This document shows positions 40,772 through 52,534 of a DNA stretch of 64,000 nucleotides, piece by piece. The DNA comes from Ichthyophis bannanicus (lineage: Eukaryota > Chordata > Amphibia > Gymnophiona > Ichthyophiidae). Every line of letters begins with the position of its first letter. The first letter of the stretch is position 1. Below the pieces are notes generated by a model, which did no database searches, was not told the origin of the DNA, and saw nothing but the letters and a program-made list of their open reading frames with translations. The DNA is taken from the NCBI GenBank assembly GCA_033557465.1, contig JAWIIG010000025.1, forward strand, positions 9,044,501 through 9,108,500. Reading direction: 5' to 3'. Made by a program: the position numbers and the translations under genes.

Positions 40772-42214
40772 ATAAGAACATAAGATATGCCATACTGGGT
40801 CAGACCAAGGTCCATCAAGTCCAGTATCCTGTTTCCAGCAGTGGCCATTCTAGGTCATATGTACCTAGCAGTTTCCCTAAAAGAGACAGGTTCCACAGTG
40901 CTTGTATTGGGTCAAGCATTGATAGCTTGAGTCCCTTTTTAATAATGGTTTATGGACCTTTCCTCCAGGAACTTGTCAAATCTTTTTAAACCCAGCTGCA
41001 CTAACAGCCTTTACTGCATCCTCCGATAACAAATTCCAGAGTTTGATTACACATTGAGTGAAAAAATATTTTCTCTTATTAGTCTTAAATAGTTTACCCT
41101 GTAGCTTCATGGCATGTTCCCTAGTCTTTCTAAATTCTGATAACGTAAACAATCGATCTACGTTTACCCGTTCCACTCCGTTCATTAATTTATAGACTTC
41201 TATCATATCTCCCCTCAGCCGTCTCTTTTCCATGTTAAAGAGCCCTAACCTTTCTAGCCTTTCTTCATAGGGGCATCCTTCCATCCCCTTTACCATTTTG
41301 GTGGCTCTTCTCTGAACTTTTTCTAATAACGCTATATCCTTTTTAAGATACGGCGACGAGAATTGCACACAATATTCAAGGTGCAGTTGCAGCATGGAAA
41401 GATACAGAGGCATTATAATATCCTTTGTTTTATTTTCCATTCCTTTCCTTATGATACCTAGCATTCTATTTGCTATCTTGGCTGCCGCTGCACACTGGGC
41501 GGAGGGTTTTAACATGTCCACAATGACACCTAAATCGTTTTCCTGGGAGTTGGTTCCTAATGTGGAACCTTGAATCATGTAACCATAGTTTGGGTTGTTC
41601 TTCCCTAGGTGTATAACTTTGCACTTGTCCACATTAAATTTCATCTGCCATTTTGATGCCCAGTTTTCCAGTTTATCAAGATCCTCTTGCAATTTTCCAC
41701 AATCCTCATGGGTTTTAACAACTTTAAATAGTTTTGTGTCATCTGCAGATTTGATAACCTCACTCGTTATTCACTTTTCCAGGTCATTTATGAATATGTC
41801 AAAAAGCAGCGGACCCAGCACAGATCCCTGGGGTACACCACTATTCACCTTTCTCCATTGGGAAAATTGTCCATTTAGCCCTACCCTCTGCTTTCTATCT
41901 TTTAACCAGTTTCCTGATCCACAATAGTACACTGCCTCCTCTCCCATGACTCTTTAGTTTTGCCAAAAGTCTCTGATGAGGGCCCTTGTCAAAGGCTTTC
42001 TGAAAGTCCAGATACACTATATCACCTGACTCACCTTTGTCTGCTTGTTTATTCACACCTTCAAAAAAACATAACAGATTAGTAAGACAAGATCTTCCTT
42101 ATCTAAAGCCATGTTGGCTGTCTCCCATTAAGCCATGACTATCTACATGTTCAACAGTTTTGTTCTGTATGATGGTTTCTTCCATTTTTCCCGTTACTGA
42201 CGTCAGGCTCACCA
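40772..42214 (-). mobile_element. CR1-like LINE, 5'-truncated
   Basis: Minus strand, running from the RT fingers (VSLTSVTGKMEETIIQNK, about 42210) to the 3' end (atggcatatcttatgttctt in complement, 40772-40800). RT motifs: [40 protein letters not shown] and a degraded SADDTKLF (Tyr of YADD replaced by Ser). Frames change before 41692. A 238-codon ORF covers the C-terminus. It is inserted in the leader of DIRS E. Confidence 0.8.
40976..41692 (-). pseudogene. CR1 ORF2 C-terminal part
   Basis: 238 codons: DLDKLENWASKWQMKFNVDK, DLGVIVDMLKPSAQC, LEYCVQFSSPYLKKDIALLE, RRLRGDMIEVYKLMNGVERV and LWNLLSEDAVKAVSAAGFKK. This is the RT thumb and C-terminal domain of CR1 ORF2, without the active site in frame. 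It cannot function alone. Confidence 0.8.
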
Positions 42215-43039
42215 GTAGTACAAGTGGGGCAGACAGCATGGGCAGAGCCTGCCTTCTGTCCTTCAGATCCTCAGGAGTCCAGGAGCTGTCCTGGGGCAAA
42301 TTACCTGGGAGCCCCAGGTCCCTTCTTCCCCTCAGCTGGCTGTCCCAAGAAGCCTGTTGGCTATAGGTGGCTGGGTTCTCTACTTGTTGAATAATGCTGT
42401 GCTTCTTCTCTGTGGAGTTTAGGACCTGGGGGGAAGCTAGGTTGCTTTCAGGCTTTGTGTTTAGGCTATGATTTAGGTTTAGATTATGTCTGTGCCTGAG
42501 ATTGCAGTGCCTGCAAGAAGCCCTGGTCGAGGGAGATCAGCTGTTTTTCTTTTCCCTTCTTCGTGATCAGGTTCGTGGGGGGGGGGGGGGAGTGCATACA
42601 GCCACAGCCAGTGGCTTGTGTTTGTGCAGGCAGTCACGGTGTCTCTTCAGCAGGGCTGTGCTGGTTGTGGTTTTGGCAGAGCAGGGCCTGTCAGTTTGCC
42701 TTTGCCTTTGCAGTCATCGACCCAGAGATATCCTCGGAGTGCTGGGGGGAGGCAGGGAAGGTGTCAGAGGATTTGGCGGGAACCGTGGCCATTTCCTCTC
42801 AGTCGTCCATTTCCCCAGAGGAAAAGTTAAAGCATGGGCAGAAGAAAAGCAAAGCGGAAACCCCTAAAAGAGCCGGTTCAGCATCACGATCAGTGGCAGA
42901 GGCAGTTTCATAGTTCCCCGAGATGGTTTTTCCCCCAGATTTCATTTTGTCCCTCCATAGGGCTTATTCATTGAAGAGGAAGCAAGCCCAGGAGGGAGAC
43001 TTGGTCGGTAAGCCTCTTTAGCTGGGTTGGAGCTGACAC
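42215..43039 (+). other. DIRS E leader
   Basis: GC-richer sequence between the CR1 insertion and Gag. A G run (about 42578-42591) is present. ORFs here (42502-42867, 42563-42913) are of unclear meaning. Part may be the diverged Gag N-terminus, but no Cys motif is visible. Confidence 0.4.
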
Positions 43040-44210
43040 TTCCTCAGGGGGGACCCTATGTTAGAGGTCCCTAAGGCAAAACGGAGCAGAGGGGATCCCG
43101 GGGCCTGGCTGGCTCAGGAATCCCCACAGTCGCTGGACTCAGGATCAGGGGGAAGGGCCCTCAGACCTCTAGGGGGACCAGGTGGCTCAGGATATAGAAG
43201 AAGAGGAGAAAGGGGAGATTCTGCAGGGAGAGGCCCCCAATTTTTTTTGTGTCTTCCATAAGGAGGAGATGACTGCTCTCATCTCCCACTCGTTGACAGA
43301 GCTGAATATCTTGTCTTCGCTGGCCCTTTCAGAAGAGCCCTGGAGGACCCTTTGTTGCAGGGCTTTAAAAGGGGCACAAGTATGCTTCCCAGTGCACAGA
43401 GTGATAAAGCGAATGATCGAGTCAGAGTGGGAGTTTCCGGAAGTTACCCTAAGAGGCAGCCGGGCATTGGGGCAAATGTACCCCATTCCTTAGGAGGAAA
43501 AGGACTTCCTGCGGATGCCCAAGGTGTGGATGTTTTGGTTTTGGCAGTAACCAAAAAGACTACCATCCCCGTGGAAGGCAGGACAGCACTCAAGGACCTT
43601 CAGGATTGGAGGTTAGAGTCGCTGCTCAAGCAGGTGTATGACTCCCATGCATTGGTCTTACAGGCATCCATTTGTGGGGCCTATGTCTCCATTTGATGGA
43701 TCCAGGGACTGGCACCTGTGGATCTCAATGATCTGGTAGTGACGGAAGGTAACAGACTAGAACCAGCCCCATGCAGGTGCATTTTATGATCTGGTGTGTG
43801 TGGCCTCAAAGACCATGGCCTTGGTAATCACAGCTCTGTGGTTCCTTTGACTACAGAATTGGTCAGCGGATGCCTCCTCCAAGTCCCAACAGCAAGCTCC
43901 CCTTTAAAGGTAAACTGCCCTTTGGGGAGGTGCTGGAGAAAATCATAAAAGACTTGGGAGACTCCAAGGGAGGTGGCTTACCGGAAGATAAGCCTAAGGG
44001 ACCAAAAGCGGGACCCATCCTGCAGGGACAGTCCTGAGACTTTTGGAGGTTCAGAAGGACACATTTCCCCTCCTATCAAAGGTGGCATTTTGGAGCACAC
44101 GGATAGTCCTTTTGAGGCTCCCCAGGGATTTGTACGGGATTATTTCCCCACGTATCTGGGGCAAAACAAAAAGCCCCATTGAAGCCAGAGGGACCCAGGC
44201 GGAGGTGTTA
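43040..44210 (+). pseudogene. DIRS E Gag remnant
   Basis: Segments in two or more frames: an acidic linker (QDIEEEEKGEILQGEAPNFF), then a Gag-core-like text VHRVIKRMIESEWEFPEVTL, RALGQMYPIP, TKKTTIPVEGRTALKDLQDW and LQASICGAYVSI. The last pattern, with 'VEGxTALKDxQD' and 'ESEWExPE', is the LAP2-alpha-like Gag C-terminal domain of DIRS families. There are stops at several places. Confidence 0.6.
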
Positions 44211-45087
44211 GTGATTGGTCGGTTGCAACAGTTTTATTCTGCCTGGGCCAACATCACATCTGACCAGTGGGTCTTAGAGATTATTCGAGAAGGGTACGCT
44301 CTTGAATTCGCCAGTCCTCTCCACAAATCTTTTGTCCGCTCGCCCTGCAAAGCGCCACAGAAAGCGGAAGACGTCTGGAACACCCTCAGCAGGTTGCTGC
44401 AGCTGGGGGCTGTGGTGTTGGTGTCACCAGACCAGTGCGGGTCCAATCGATACTCCATCTACTTTGTGGTGCTCAAAAAGGAAGGGAGCCTTTGTCCCAT
44501 ACTAGATCTCAAGTATGTCAATCAGGCATTGCGTGTTTCACCTTTCTGGATGGAGACCCTGCGGTCTATTATCCTGGCGGTGCAGCCAGAGGAGTGTCTA
44601 ACTGCCTTGGGCCTCACAGAGGTCTATCTCCACATACTCGTTTGACCCGAACATCAGTGGTACCTAAGGTTTGCAGCCCCGATGGGTCATTTTCAGTTTT
44701 GGGCATTGCCCTTTGGTCTGGCCACCACCCCGTGCACTTTTACCAAAGTCATGGTAGTGGTGACGGCAACCTTGCGGCAAGAGAGGATATTGGTGCACCC
44801 GTACCTGGACGACTGGCTCATCAGAGCAAAGTCGAAGGAGGGCTCTGTTGCTGCAACTGTGTGGATAATGAAGGTACTACAGAGCCTCGTCTGGGTGGTC
44901 AATTTGTCCAAGAATCGGCTTCAGCCAGTGTAATGCCTGGTGTATCAAGGGGCACAGTTCGATATGAGAGCAGGCTTAGTCTCGCTTCCTGAGGACTAAG
45001 TACAAGTTACAGACATGGATCCGGCGATTTTTGAGCAGTCCAGCTCCAGCAGCGCATATTATCGACAGCTGTTGGGTTCTATGGCGG
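44210..45087 (+). pseudogene. DIRS E reverse transcriptase
   Basis: FYSAWANITSDQWVLEIIRE, YFVVLKKEGSLCPILDLK, LTALGLTEVYLHI (the first catalytic Asp is replaced in this divergent text), a stop, then FQFWALPFGLATTPCTFTK and HPYLDDWLIRA (YLDD, about 44808). RQLLGSMA at about 45066-45087 starts the connection domain and is then joined to the middle of a second RT (family C). Confidence 0.7.
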
Positions 45088-46295
45088 TGGGAGGAGAGCA
45101 CTACCAGTACAGGGTACTTCCATTCGGCCTGGTCTCCTCGCCCAGAGTCTTTACAAGGTACCTGATGGTCATGGCCGCCTACATGTGCCTACAAGGGACC
45201 TTCGTCTTCCCCTATCTGGACGACTGGTTCATCAGAGGCAGCAGGGCCCCCGAAGCCAGCCAGGCTGCAGGGAGAGCAATCTGCTTCCTGCAGCAGTTCT
45301 GGTTCGTCATCATCTACCCCAAATGCCACCTCTTTCCGGCCCAAAACCTGGAGTTCATAGGTGCCCAGCTAGACACGTTGCAGGTCAAGGCCTTCTTCCC
45401 AAAGGAAAGGGCACTTCGCCTCATACAGCTGGCAGGAGAGGTGCAGAGGCACCGGTCAGTAGTGGCTCGCCACCTCCTCTGCCTACTGGGCCATATGGCC
45501 TCAACGGTCCATGTCACTCCCCTAGCCCGCTTGCCCATGTGGGCAGCCCAATGGTGCCTCAGGCCATGGGCAGATTGCGGGACAGGGTCAGGGTCACCTG
45601 CCAATAGGTGGACTCCCTCAACTGGTGGCAGTCAATACCACCACCTTCGATCAGGGATGCCATTCCAGGTGCCTGTGCCACAGAGGGTCCTGACCATGGA
45701 TTCCTCGCTCCTGGGTTGGGGGGCACACTGTGGAGTCCTCTGCACTCAAGGCAGCTGGTTGCAGGAGTCGTTGCTCTTACAGATCAACCTCCTGGAACTC
45801 AGGGCAATCTTCCTGGCCTTGCAGGCATTCCGCCACTTCCTATGCAACTGTCCTGTACTGATCCAGATGGACAACCAGGTCGCCATGTTTTATGTAAATA
45901 AACAGGGGGGCACATGTTCATACTCCCTCTGCCAGGAAGCGGTGGCTCTCCTCTCCTTTGCAGTGTGCCACGGAATGCTCCTACGGGCAGTATACCTTCC
46001 AGGTCAAGACAATTACTTAACGGACAAACTCAGCAGAGTCCTCTACCCACACAAATGGCATCTGAACCCTAGGGTGTTGCAAAGATTCTTCCGCCTCTGG
46101 GGCAGGCCTGTGATGGACCTGTTCACCTGCCCGGACAACACGCAGCTATCCTGCTTCTGCTCATGCCGGCCGCATTTAGGGCGAGTTGCAGCGGATACCT
46201 TCCTAATCCCGTGGACTGAGGGCCTCCTCTATGCCTTCCCACTGACTCCTCTAGTGGCCAAGACCCTCTTCAAAGTCCAGAGCGAGCAGGCGTGA
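45015..46295 (+). CDS. C2 RT (partial) - RNase H - methylase-like ORF, fused to E RT start
   Basis: 426 open codons. The first roughly 25 (MDPAIFEQSSSSSAYYRQLLGSMA) belong to DIRS E. From VGGEHYQYRVLPFGLVSSPR on, it is family C. FPYLDDWFIRG (about residue 70) is the RT active site. The connection region VARHLLCLLGHMASTVHVTP follows. RNase H: TMDSSLLGWGAHCG, INLLELRAIFLALQAF, IQMDNQVAMFYVNKQGG and YLTDKLSRVLYPHKW. The methylase-like segment (MDLFTCPDNTQ, then YAFPLTPLVAKTLFK) ends the frame. The RT palm lacks its first Asp motif, so it is not an active polymerase. The frame is strikingly long for such an old hybrid. Confidence 0.75.
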   Translation: MDPAIFEQSSSSSAYYRQLLGSMAVGGEHYQYRVLPFGLVSSPRVFTRYLMVMAAYMCLQGTFVFPYLDDWFIRGSRAPEASQAAGRAICFLQQFWFVIIYPKCHLFPAQNLEFIGAQLDTLQVKAFFPKERALRLIQLAGEVQRHRSVVARHLLCLLGHMASTVHVTPLARLPMWAAQWCLRPWADCGTGSGSPANRWTPSTGGSQYHHLRSGMPFQVPVPQRVLTMDSSLLGWGAHCGVLCTQGSWLQESLLLQINLLELRAIFLALQAFRHFLCNCPVLIQMDNQVAMFYVNKQGGTCSYSLCQEAVALLSFAVCHGMLLRAVYLPGQDNYLTDKLSRVLYPHKWHLNPRVLQRFFRLWGRPVMDLFTCPDNTQLSCFCSCRPHLGRVAADTFLIPWTEGLLYAFPLTPLVAKTLFKVQSEQA

Positions 46296-46299
46296 CTCT

Positions 46300-47434
46300 G
46301 ATTGCCCTCAGATGGACCAGGCAACCCTGGTTTCCTCTGCTGCTCTCCTTGTCGGCACTCCCAGTCCCACTGGGTCAGGATCCGGACCTCCTGTCTCAGG
46401 AGGAGGAGGGCTCCTTCCTGCACCCCAACCTGGGGTCGCCAGCATTGATGGCGTGGCTGCTGAAAGGGTAGCTTTGGCTCCTTTCAGTCTCCTGGGGGAA
46501 TTTGAGATCCTGCTGGCCTCCCGAAAACCCTTTACCAGACGAGCGTACACCTTCAAATAGAAAAGATTCTCAATCTGATGTGCAGATAGAGAAGAGAACA
46601 TTTTCTCCTGGCGCGTGCAAATAGTGCCACAGTACTTACTGCACCTCTCGCATGCCAGCCTGAAGTCGAACTCAGTGAGGGTACACCTGAGTGCTATAGC
46701 CGTTCACCATCACCCTGTAGAGGGGAAATTCCTCTCAAACCAGTCCCTGGTCTCCAGGTTCCTCTGGGGCCATCTGCAATCAAAACCCTCTCTGCTCTCC
46801 TGCAGCGGGATGGGACCTTAATGTAGTGCTCTCCCAACTCACCAGACCACCCCTGGCCAACTGCCATTTGCGACACCTAACCTGGAAAGTGGTTTTATTG
46901 GTGGCCATCACGTCCACTCTGAGAGTAAGTGAACTCCAGGCCTTGGTGGCAGATCTGCCATGTACAAGGTTCTACAAGAACAGGGTAGTGCTCTGTACAC
47001 ACCCCAAATTGCTCCCCAAGATGGTATCTCCCTTTCACCTCAACTAGGAGGTGGTCCTTTCCACCTTTTACCCATGGCCTCACACCAGCAGGGAGGAACT
47101 CATATTGCATACCCTAGACTGTAAGCGGGCCCTGTCCTCCTACCTGCAGCAGACCCAGGCCCATCGCAAAGCTCCTCAGCTCTTTGTGTCTGATGACCCC
47201 AGTAGACTGGGGCTTCCAGTTACGAAGCGATCTCTGTCCACTTGGGTGGTGGACTGCATTGCCCGCGCCTATGAGCAAGCGGGCCTCTCCCTTGAGCACA
47301 GGATCACTGCTCATCGTAGGGCCCCCACATGGTCTTCGATTCATATGTTTGTAGCTCATTACTGCCTGGAGAGCGAGTCCCGCAGGGACAGTGTGTTCGG
47401 GCATGCAGTACTCTGTAATATTTTCGGAGTGTAG
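46300..47434 (+). pseudogene. C2 tyrosine recombinase
   Basis: Core-binding region: YLLHLSHASLKSNSVRVHLS. Box I: TSTLRVSELQALVADLPCTR (about 46920). Then LPKMVSPFHLN with a stop (47046-47048), HTLDCKRALSSYLQQTQAHR and DDPSRLGLPVTKRSLSTWVV. At about 47315 a deletion removes the HxxR box: EHRITAHRRAPTWSSIHMF joins the residues before and after. VAHYCLESES retains the Tyr. It is inactive. Confidence 0.75.
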
Positions 47435-47599
47435 GCAACTCCTGCCCTTTGACCCTTCTGTGTTCAGGCTACCGGAGTGAGGTTGTTGCTGCACGTGCAG
47501 GTCTTGCAGTGTCTCTCTATTGGGACTCACCTTCTGCAACTTATGGCTATCCGATGGGTTGCTGGTAGTGATGTTGTGGTTCGGTCCTCAGCAGCCTGG

Positions 47600-47844
47600 A
47601 GCTAGGGAGTCCCCCGTATGTGGGGACTGACTTCCTGCTTGTTCCTGGAGAAAGCATAGTTACTCACCTGTAACAGGTGTTCTCCGGGGACAGCAGGAAT
47701 CAGTCCTCACAATCCCTCCCTCCTCCCCTTGGAGTTGCCTCCTTACATTGTTTTACGTGCTTTTTCGCTATGTCATCTGACTGAGCAAGATGGTACCCTG
47801 GGCGGAAAGGGGACCATGCATGTGTGGTAGCATTCCCAAAGGCT
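47600..47844 (+). repeat. ICR and start of right ITR of C2
   Basis: cttcctgcttgttcctggag, aaagcatagttactcacctg, taacaggtgttctccggg and gcaggaatcagtcctcac form the ICR. The ITR part gagcaagatggtaccc...cattcccaaaggct is cut at 47844 by A3. Its continuation is 52901-53020. Confidence 0.8.
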
Positions 47845-48010
47845 ATCTCCAGGAACAAGCAGGAATGAGTCTTCACATATGGGGTATCGTCGGTACCGAC
47901 GGAGCCTGCGCGGGAACGCTCCCCAGCGTCCAGTAAGAAAGCTTTTGGGAGCATCCCACAGCGCCTGCGTGCTGCCTTCCCGCCTTTCCTAACCACCTCT
48001 CTCCAGTTCT
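47845..48010 (+). repeat. left ITR of A3
   Basis: aggaacaagcaggaatgagt, gtcggtaccgacggagcc and gggagcatcccacagcgcc, inverse of 52705-52900. Confidence 0.88.
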
Positions 48011-48224
48011 TCTTTTCTGCGGAGCCAGCAGGTCGTGTTCCTGTCACCGCAGAAGAAGTTCTTTATTTTTTTTCCTTATTTTTCTGTGTCGCGTCTGCCT
48101 TCGACGTCAGACCGGTACCGCCGGTCTTTTCTTTTCTTTTCTTCTTCAAAAAAAACAAAAAAACAAACCTTTTATTCTTTCAGCTGTGCATTTTTAGTTT
48201 GGGCCTTAGGCCTAAATATTTTCT

Positions 48225-50021
48225 CTTCATGGGAAGCCTACTTCCGGGTTCAAAAAGTGCACAAAATGTGGCGGTACTATTTCTGTCACCGACACCCATG
48301 ATTGGTGTCTGAAATGTTTGGGTCCTGACCATTCCATCACGGATTGTGTGTCCTGCACCATGATGTCTAAAAGGGGTCGGCAGAACTGAGCAGCCAAGCT
48401 CAGTGCCCTGTTTCCCTCTGATGCAGCCTCGGTGGCATCAACGTCTTCCAGGGCTGCTCCTTCTTCCCATGGATCTCAGGTAACCAAACATAAATCTAGC
48501 CGGTCCTCGAAGGGCAAATCTCCCTCCAAGCATCGAGATGCCTCCGGGCTTGACCTCGAGGATTCCGCTCCGGCAAAATTACCCCGGCGGGAAGTTCCGG
48601 CTTCCAAAGCATCATCTATGGGGTCACAGGTTGACATCGATGGCACCAGACTCTGGTGGCGTTGATGGATCAGAAAATTCTGTCCATGCAGCGCACCCTT
48701 ACGGCGTTTATGCAGGCTTCGACGCCTTTGATACCGCAACAATCTCCATTGCCAGTACCGACTCCGGCATCGGCACCGTTCCCGGTGCCGGTACCGATTG
48801 CATTGACATCGGCTTCGGTGTTGGCTGCAATGGTACCCTGTCCTACGATGCCCATCGGTACCGAACCGGTACCGCTTACTCCCGATGTCGTTCCCACTCG
48901 GTACGTGTATCGGGCTTTACAGGAGCATCCAGACAGGTGATACTTCGATTCCTCCGAAGACTCTGATGAGTCGGAGGTTTCTGTCGATGCACTGGTGCTT
49001 CTTCCTCAGGAGTCTGATTCTCCAAAACGAAGAATGTCTCCTCCAGAGGACTTGTCTTTTCAAGACTTCATTAGGGAAGTGGCTAGAGGCCTCTCCATCA
49101 CAGTGGCCTCTGAGTCAGAGCCTAGAGCCAAGCAATTAGATATTTTGCAGTATCCTAAGGCTCCTAAGGAAGCGGCTACCTTACGTATTCATGAGATTCT
49201 CTGATCTCATGTTGGGCATGTGGGAGACTCCTCTCACCACCTCTCCTCATTCTCGCAGGTTAGACACCATGTACCGTGTCCCTCCCTGTCCTGGTTTTCA
49301 TAAGACTCAGCTTCCTCACCACTCTATTGTGGTTGAGTCTGCTATGAAGAAAATAAAGAGTGCAAAGAGACACTCATCTAACCCTCCAGGACGTGAATGT
49401 AGGACTCTAGATGCTTTTGGCCAAAGGATTTTCCAGGCCAATATGCTTGCTGCCAGAATCAACTCCTATAGTCTCTATATGGGGATGTTTCTAAAAGAAG
49501 TCACAGATCATCTGCAGACTTTAGCTCCTTTTATTTCAGAAGATAAAAGGCAGGAATTTCTCACTTGGCTCAAACATGCCCAAGATGTTTCCAAATTCTC
49601 CAACCATGCAGCCTTTGACTCTTTTGAGTGTGTAAGCAGAGCCACGGCTATTGCCATAGGTGCACGCAGAATTTCTTGGTTACAAGCCTCTGATTTGGAA
49701 CTCTGGGTCCAAGATGAGTTGGGAAACCTTCCTTGTACAGGTGAAAACCTGTTTGTCAGGGTTTGGCAAGCAAAGGCCACTCAGATGGATGCTGAGAACT
49801 CTGCTTTGGATCGACTTTCAAAGTCTACCTCTGCCCCTGTTAAGAAAAGATTGTTCAAAAAGACATCTTTTTCTAAAAAGGGAAGAGATTATCCTGCTCA
49901 TGGGCAGACATCTTCTGCAGGTCGTTTTGCTGCAAAGCGTCAGCAACCACCTAAACAGGCCAAGTCAAAGGCTGCCAGGCCTACCACAGCCCAGCAGCCT
50001 CAACCTCCTCAGGGCCTTTGA
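48225..50021 (+). pseudogene. A3 Gag-like ORF1
   Basis: The start codon region is altered (the ATG at 48229 is followed by a shifted SGFKKCTKCGG). CGGTISVTDTHDWCLKCLGP, then a stop near 48388, SRSSKGKSPSKHRDASGLDL, a short deletion near 48640 and the ggtacc-rich linker follow. The C-terminal half is open from 49191 to 50021 (276 codons) with LDAFGQRIFQANMLAARINS, HLQTLAPFISEDKRQEFLTW, LQASDLELWVQDELGN and a basic tail ending PQPPQGL. It is the same family as A2, and its C-terminal half is better kept. Confidence 0.8.
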
Positions 50022-50040
50022 CTTGCAACTAGAGAACTTA

Positions 50041-51380
50041 GCCTTTCTAGCTCTGGGAAACCCAGAGTCCCTCACCATTCCAGGAAGGTTGACTTACTTT
50101 GCTCCCAGATGGGAGCAATTCACAGCAGAGCAATGGACCCTCTCCATCATAAAGGAAGGGTACAAGCTTCACTTCTTAAACCTTCCTCCTCACACCATGG
50201 TGAAACAGTTCAATTCTCCTACATCTCTCCTCAACCTTCTAGGTCAGGAGAATTGCTACCCTTCTTGCCCAAGGGGCAATAGAAGAAGTACCTCTTCTTC
50301 AACAGGGCTCAGGGTTCTACTCCCCTTATTTTCTTATCCCAAAGAAAACAGGGGGCTACAGACCTATATTAGATCTCAGAGAATTGAACAAGTTTCTATT
50401 CAAGGAGAAATTCAAAATGATTTCTCTAGGTGCTCTGCTTCCATACCTTCAGAGTCGGGATTGGCTTTGTTCTGTAGATCTCAAGGATGCGTACACCCAT
50501 GCCCTCATCCATCCAACACACAGAAGGTTCCTTCGGTTCCTTTTTCAAGGAAAGCACTACCAATACAGGGTGCTTCCTTTCTGTCTAGCCTCTGCACCAA
50601 GGGTGTTCACGAAATGCATGGCAGTAGTAACTGCATTTCTCCGCACTCTAGGAATATTCTTATTCCCATATCTGGACGACTGGCTCATTCGAGCCGCATC
50701 CCAGTCAGAGGACCAGACCTGTCTAACCTGCACAATGCGTATCCTTCAGTATTTGGGACTAGTAATAAACATCCCAAAATCCAATCTCACCCCTACTATG
50801 TAAACAAGCAGGGAGGGACTGGCTCTCTGTCGCTTTGCAACGAAGCTTTGCGACTGTGGGCTTTCACCAGAGAGCATCACATCCATCTTCTGGCAGTATA
50901 TCTTCCAGGTATTCAAAACTCTTGGGCGGACAGACTCAGTCGAGTTCTGCTACCACACGAGTGGTCCCTCCACATGGACCAGGTAGCCAGGATTTTTCTA
51001 ATTTGGGGAACCCTGGACATAGACCTCTTTGCAAGTCCGTGGAATGCCAAACTTCCCCGGTTCTGTTCCAGAATTCCGTGTCAGGGAGTTCAGGCCAAGG
51101 ATGCCTTCCTCCTTCACTGGGGTCAAGACTTCCTTTATGCCTTTCCACTAATTCCCCTAATTCCCAAAACACTATTCAAGCTTCAGAGAGATCGAGGGAT
51201 CATGATCCTCATAGCACCACATTGGCCATGCCAAGTGTGGTACCCTCTACTTCTGCATCTCTCTCAAGCTCCTTCCCTGGACTTAGGCTCTGCACCAGAC
51301 CTTTTGTCCCAGGAAGAGGGAACATTGTGGCACCCAAACCCCCAGTCGCTCCATCTCAGGGCTTGGTTGCTGAGGGCCTA
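50041..51380 (+). pseudogene. A3 RT joined by deletion to RNase H and methylase-like region
   Basis: PRWEQFTAEQWTLSIIKEGY, a frameshift near 50250, then NKFLFKEKFKMISLGALLPY, SVDLKDAYTHALIH, LPFCLASAPRVFTK and FPYLDDWLIRA (about 50685). At about 50798 the text jumps from NIPKSNLTPT to YVNKQGGTGSLSLCNEALRL. About 540 bp are missing relative to A2, which takes out the connection domain and the first RNase H residues. WADRLSRVLLPHEWS and DIDLFASPWNAKLPRFCS follow in one open frame to 51381. Confidence 0.8.
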
Positions 51381-52421
51381 GACCTTCAAGATTTTCATCT
51401 CTCTCAACAAGTCAGAGATGTTATTCATGCCTCTAGGAAGCCTTCTACTATAGATGTTCCTATGCTTTCAAATGGAAAAGATTCACCATTTGGTGTTCAG
51501 AGAAGGGTCTAAACCCTCTTGCAATATCTCTGAATTCTCTACTAGAGTATCTCCTGCATCTATCCCATGCAGGCCTGAAAACGAATTCAGTAAGAGTCCA
51601 TTTGAGTGCTATTGCAGCGTCCCTCAAGCCTATCAATGGACAACCTATCTCCTCTCACCCTCTTATAGCAAGATTCATGAGAGGCCTTCTTTTAACTAAA
51701 CCTCCCATTAGACCACCTCCAGTGGCATGGGACTTAAACCTGGTTCTTGGCCAGCTTATGAAGCCACCCTTTGAACCTTTAGCCACCACCTCCTTGAAAT
51801 TTCTTTCTTGGAAAGTTGTTTTTCTCATTGCAGTCACCTCAGCACGCCGCATCAGTGAGTTGCAAGCTTTGGTGGCTAATCCACCTTATACAAGGTTCCA
51901 TCATGATAAGGTAGTCCTCAGGACCAATCCACACTTTATGCTTAAAGTGGTCTCGCTTTTTCATCTGAACCAGGAGGTATATTTACCTGTCTTTTTTCCA
52001 GGACCTCATGCATCAAATGCAGAGAGGAATCTTCATACCTTGGATTGTAAGAGAGCTCTCACTTTCTACTTATAAAGAACACATCAACATAGAAAGTCTT
52101 CTCAACTCTTTGTTGCTTTTGATCCTTCTCATTTAGGACTTCCAGTCTCTAAGAGAACACTGTCCAGCTGGATTGCTCAGTGTATTTCTTTCGCCTACCA
52201 GAGTAAGAACATTTCTCTGGAGGGCCATGTCACAGCTCACAATGTGAGAGCCATGGCAGCCTCAATGGCTCATCTAAACTCGGTGTCCATCGACCAGATT
52301 TGTCGAGCGGCTACCTGGGCCTCGGTTCACACCTTCACAACCCATTACTGTTTGGACAAGGACTCCCGCCGGGATGCCTCGTTTGGTCAGGCTGTCCTCA
52401 AATACCTGTTCCATTCCTAAT
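51381..52421 (+). pseudogene. A3 tyrosine recombinase
   Basis: RKPST near 51440 with a frameshift, then AIAASLKPINGQPISSHPLI, SARRISELQALVANPPYTRF (box I), one in-frame stop after ALTFYL (52073-52075), AHNVRAMAASMAHLNS (box II HxxR intact, about 52235) and HTFTTHYCLDKDSRRDAS with the Tyr. All catalytic residues remain, but a stop and a frameshift break the protein. Confidence 0.82.
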
Positions 52422-52534
52422 CAACTCCTACCCACCTACCCTGGTTGGATGCCAGAGATCCATGGGGGGGAAGTGGAGCCCTCTGCAAGGGCACACAACC
52501 ATGGGGTTTCTCCCTGGCATTTGCAGCTAGGGAG

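Noticed and set aside
42502..42913. Overlapping ORFs of about 120 codons in the E leader
   Set aside because: There is no recognisable domain. They are GC-rich and cross a G run, so they are likely shadows of noncoding leader.
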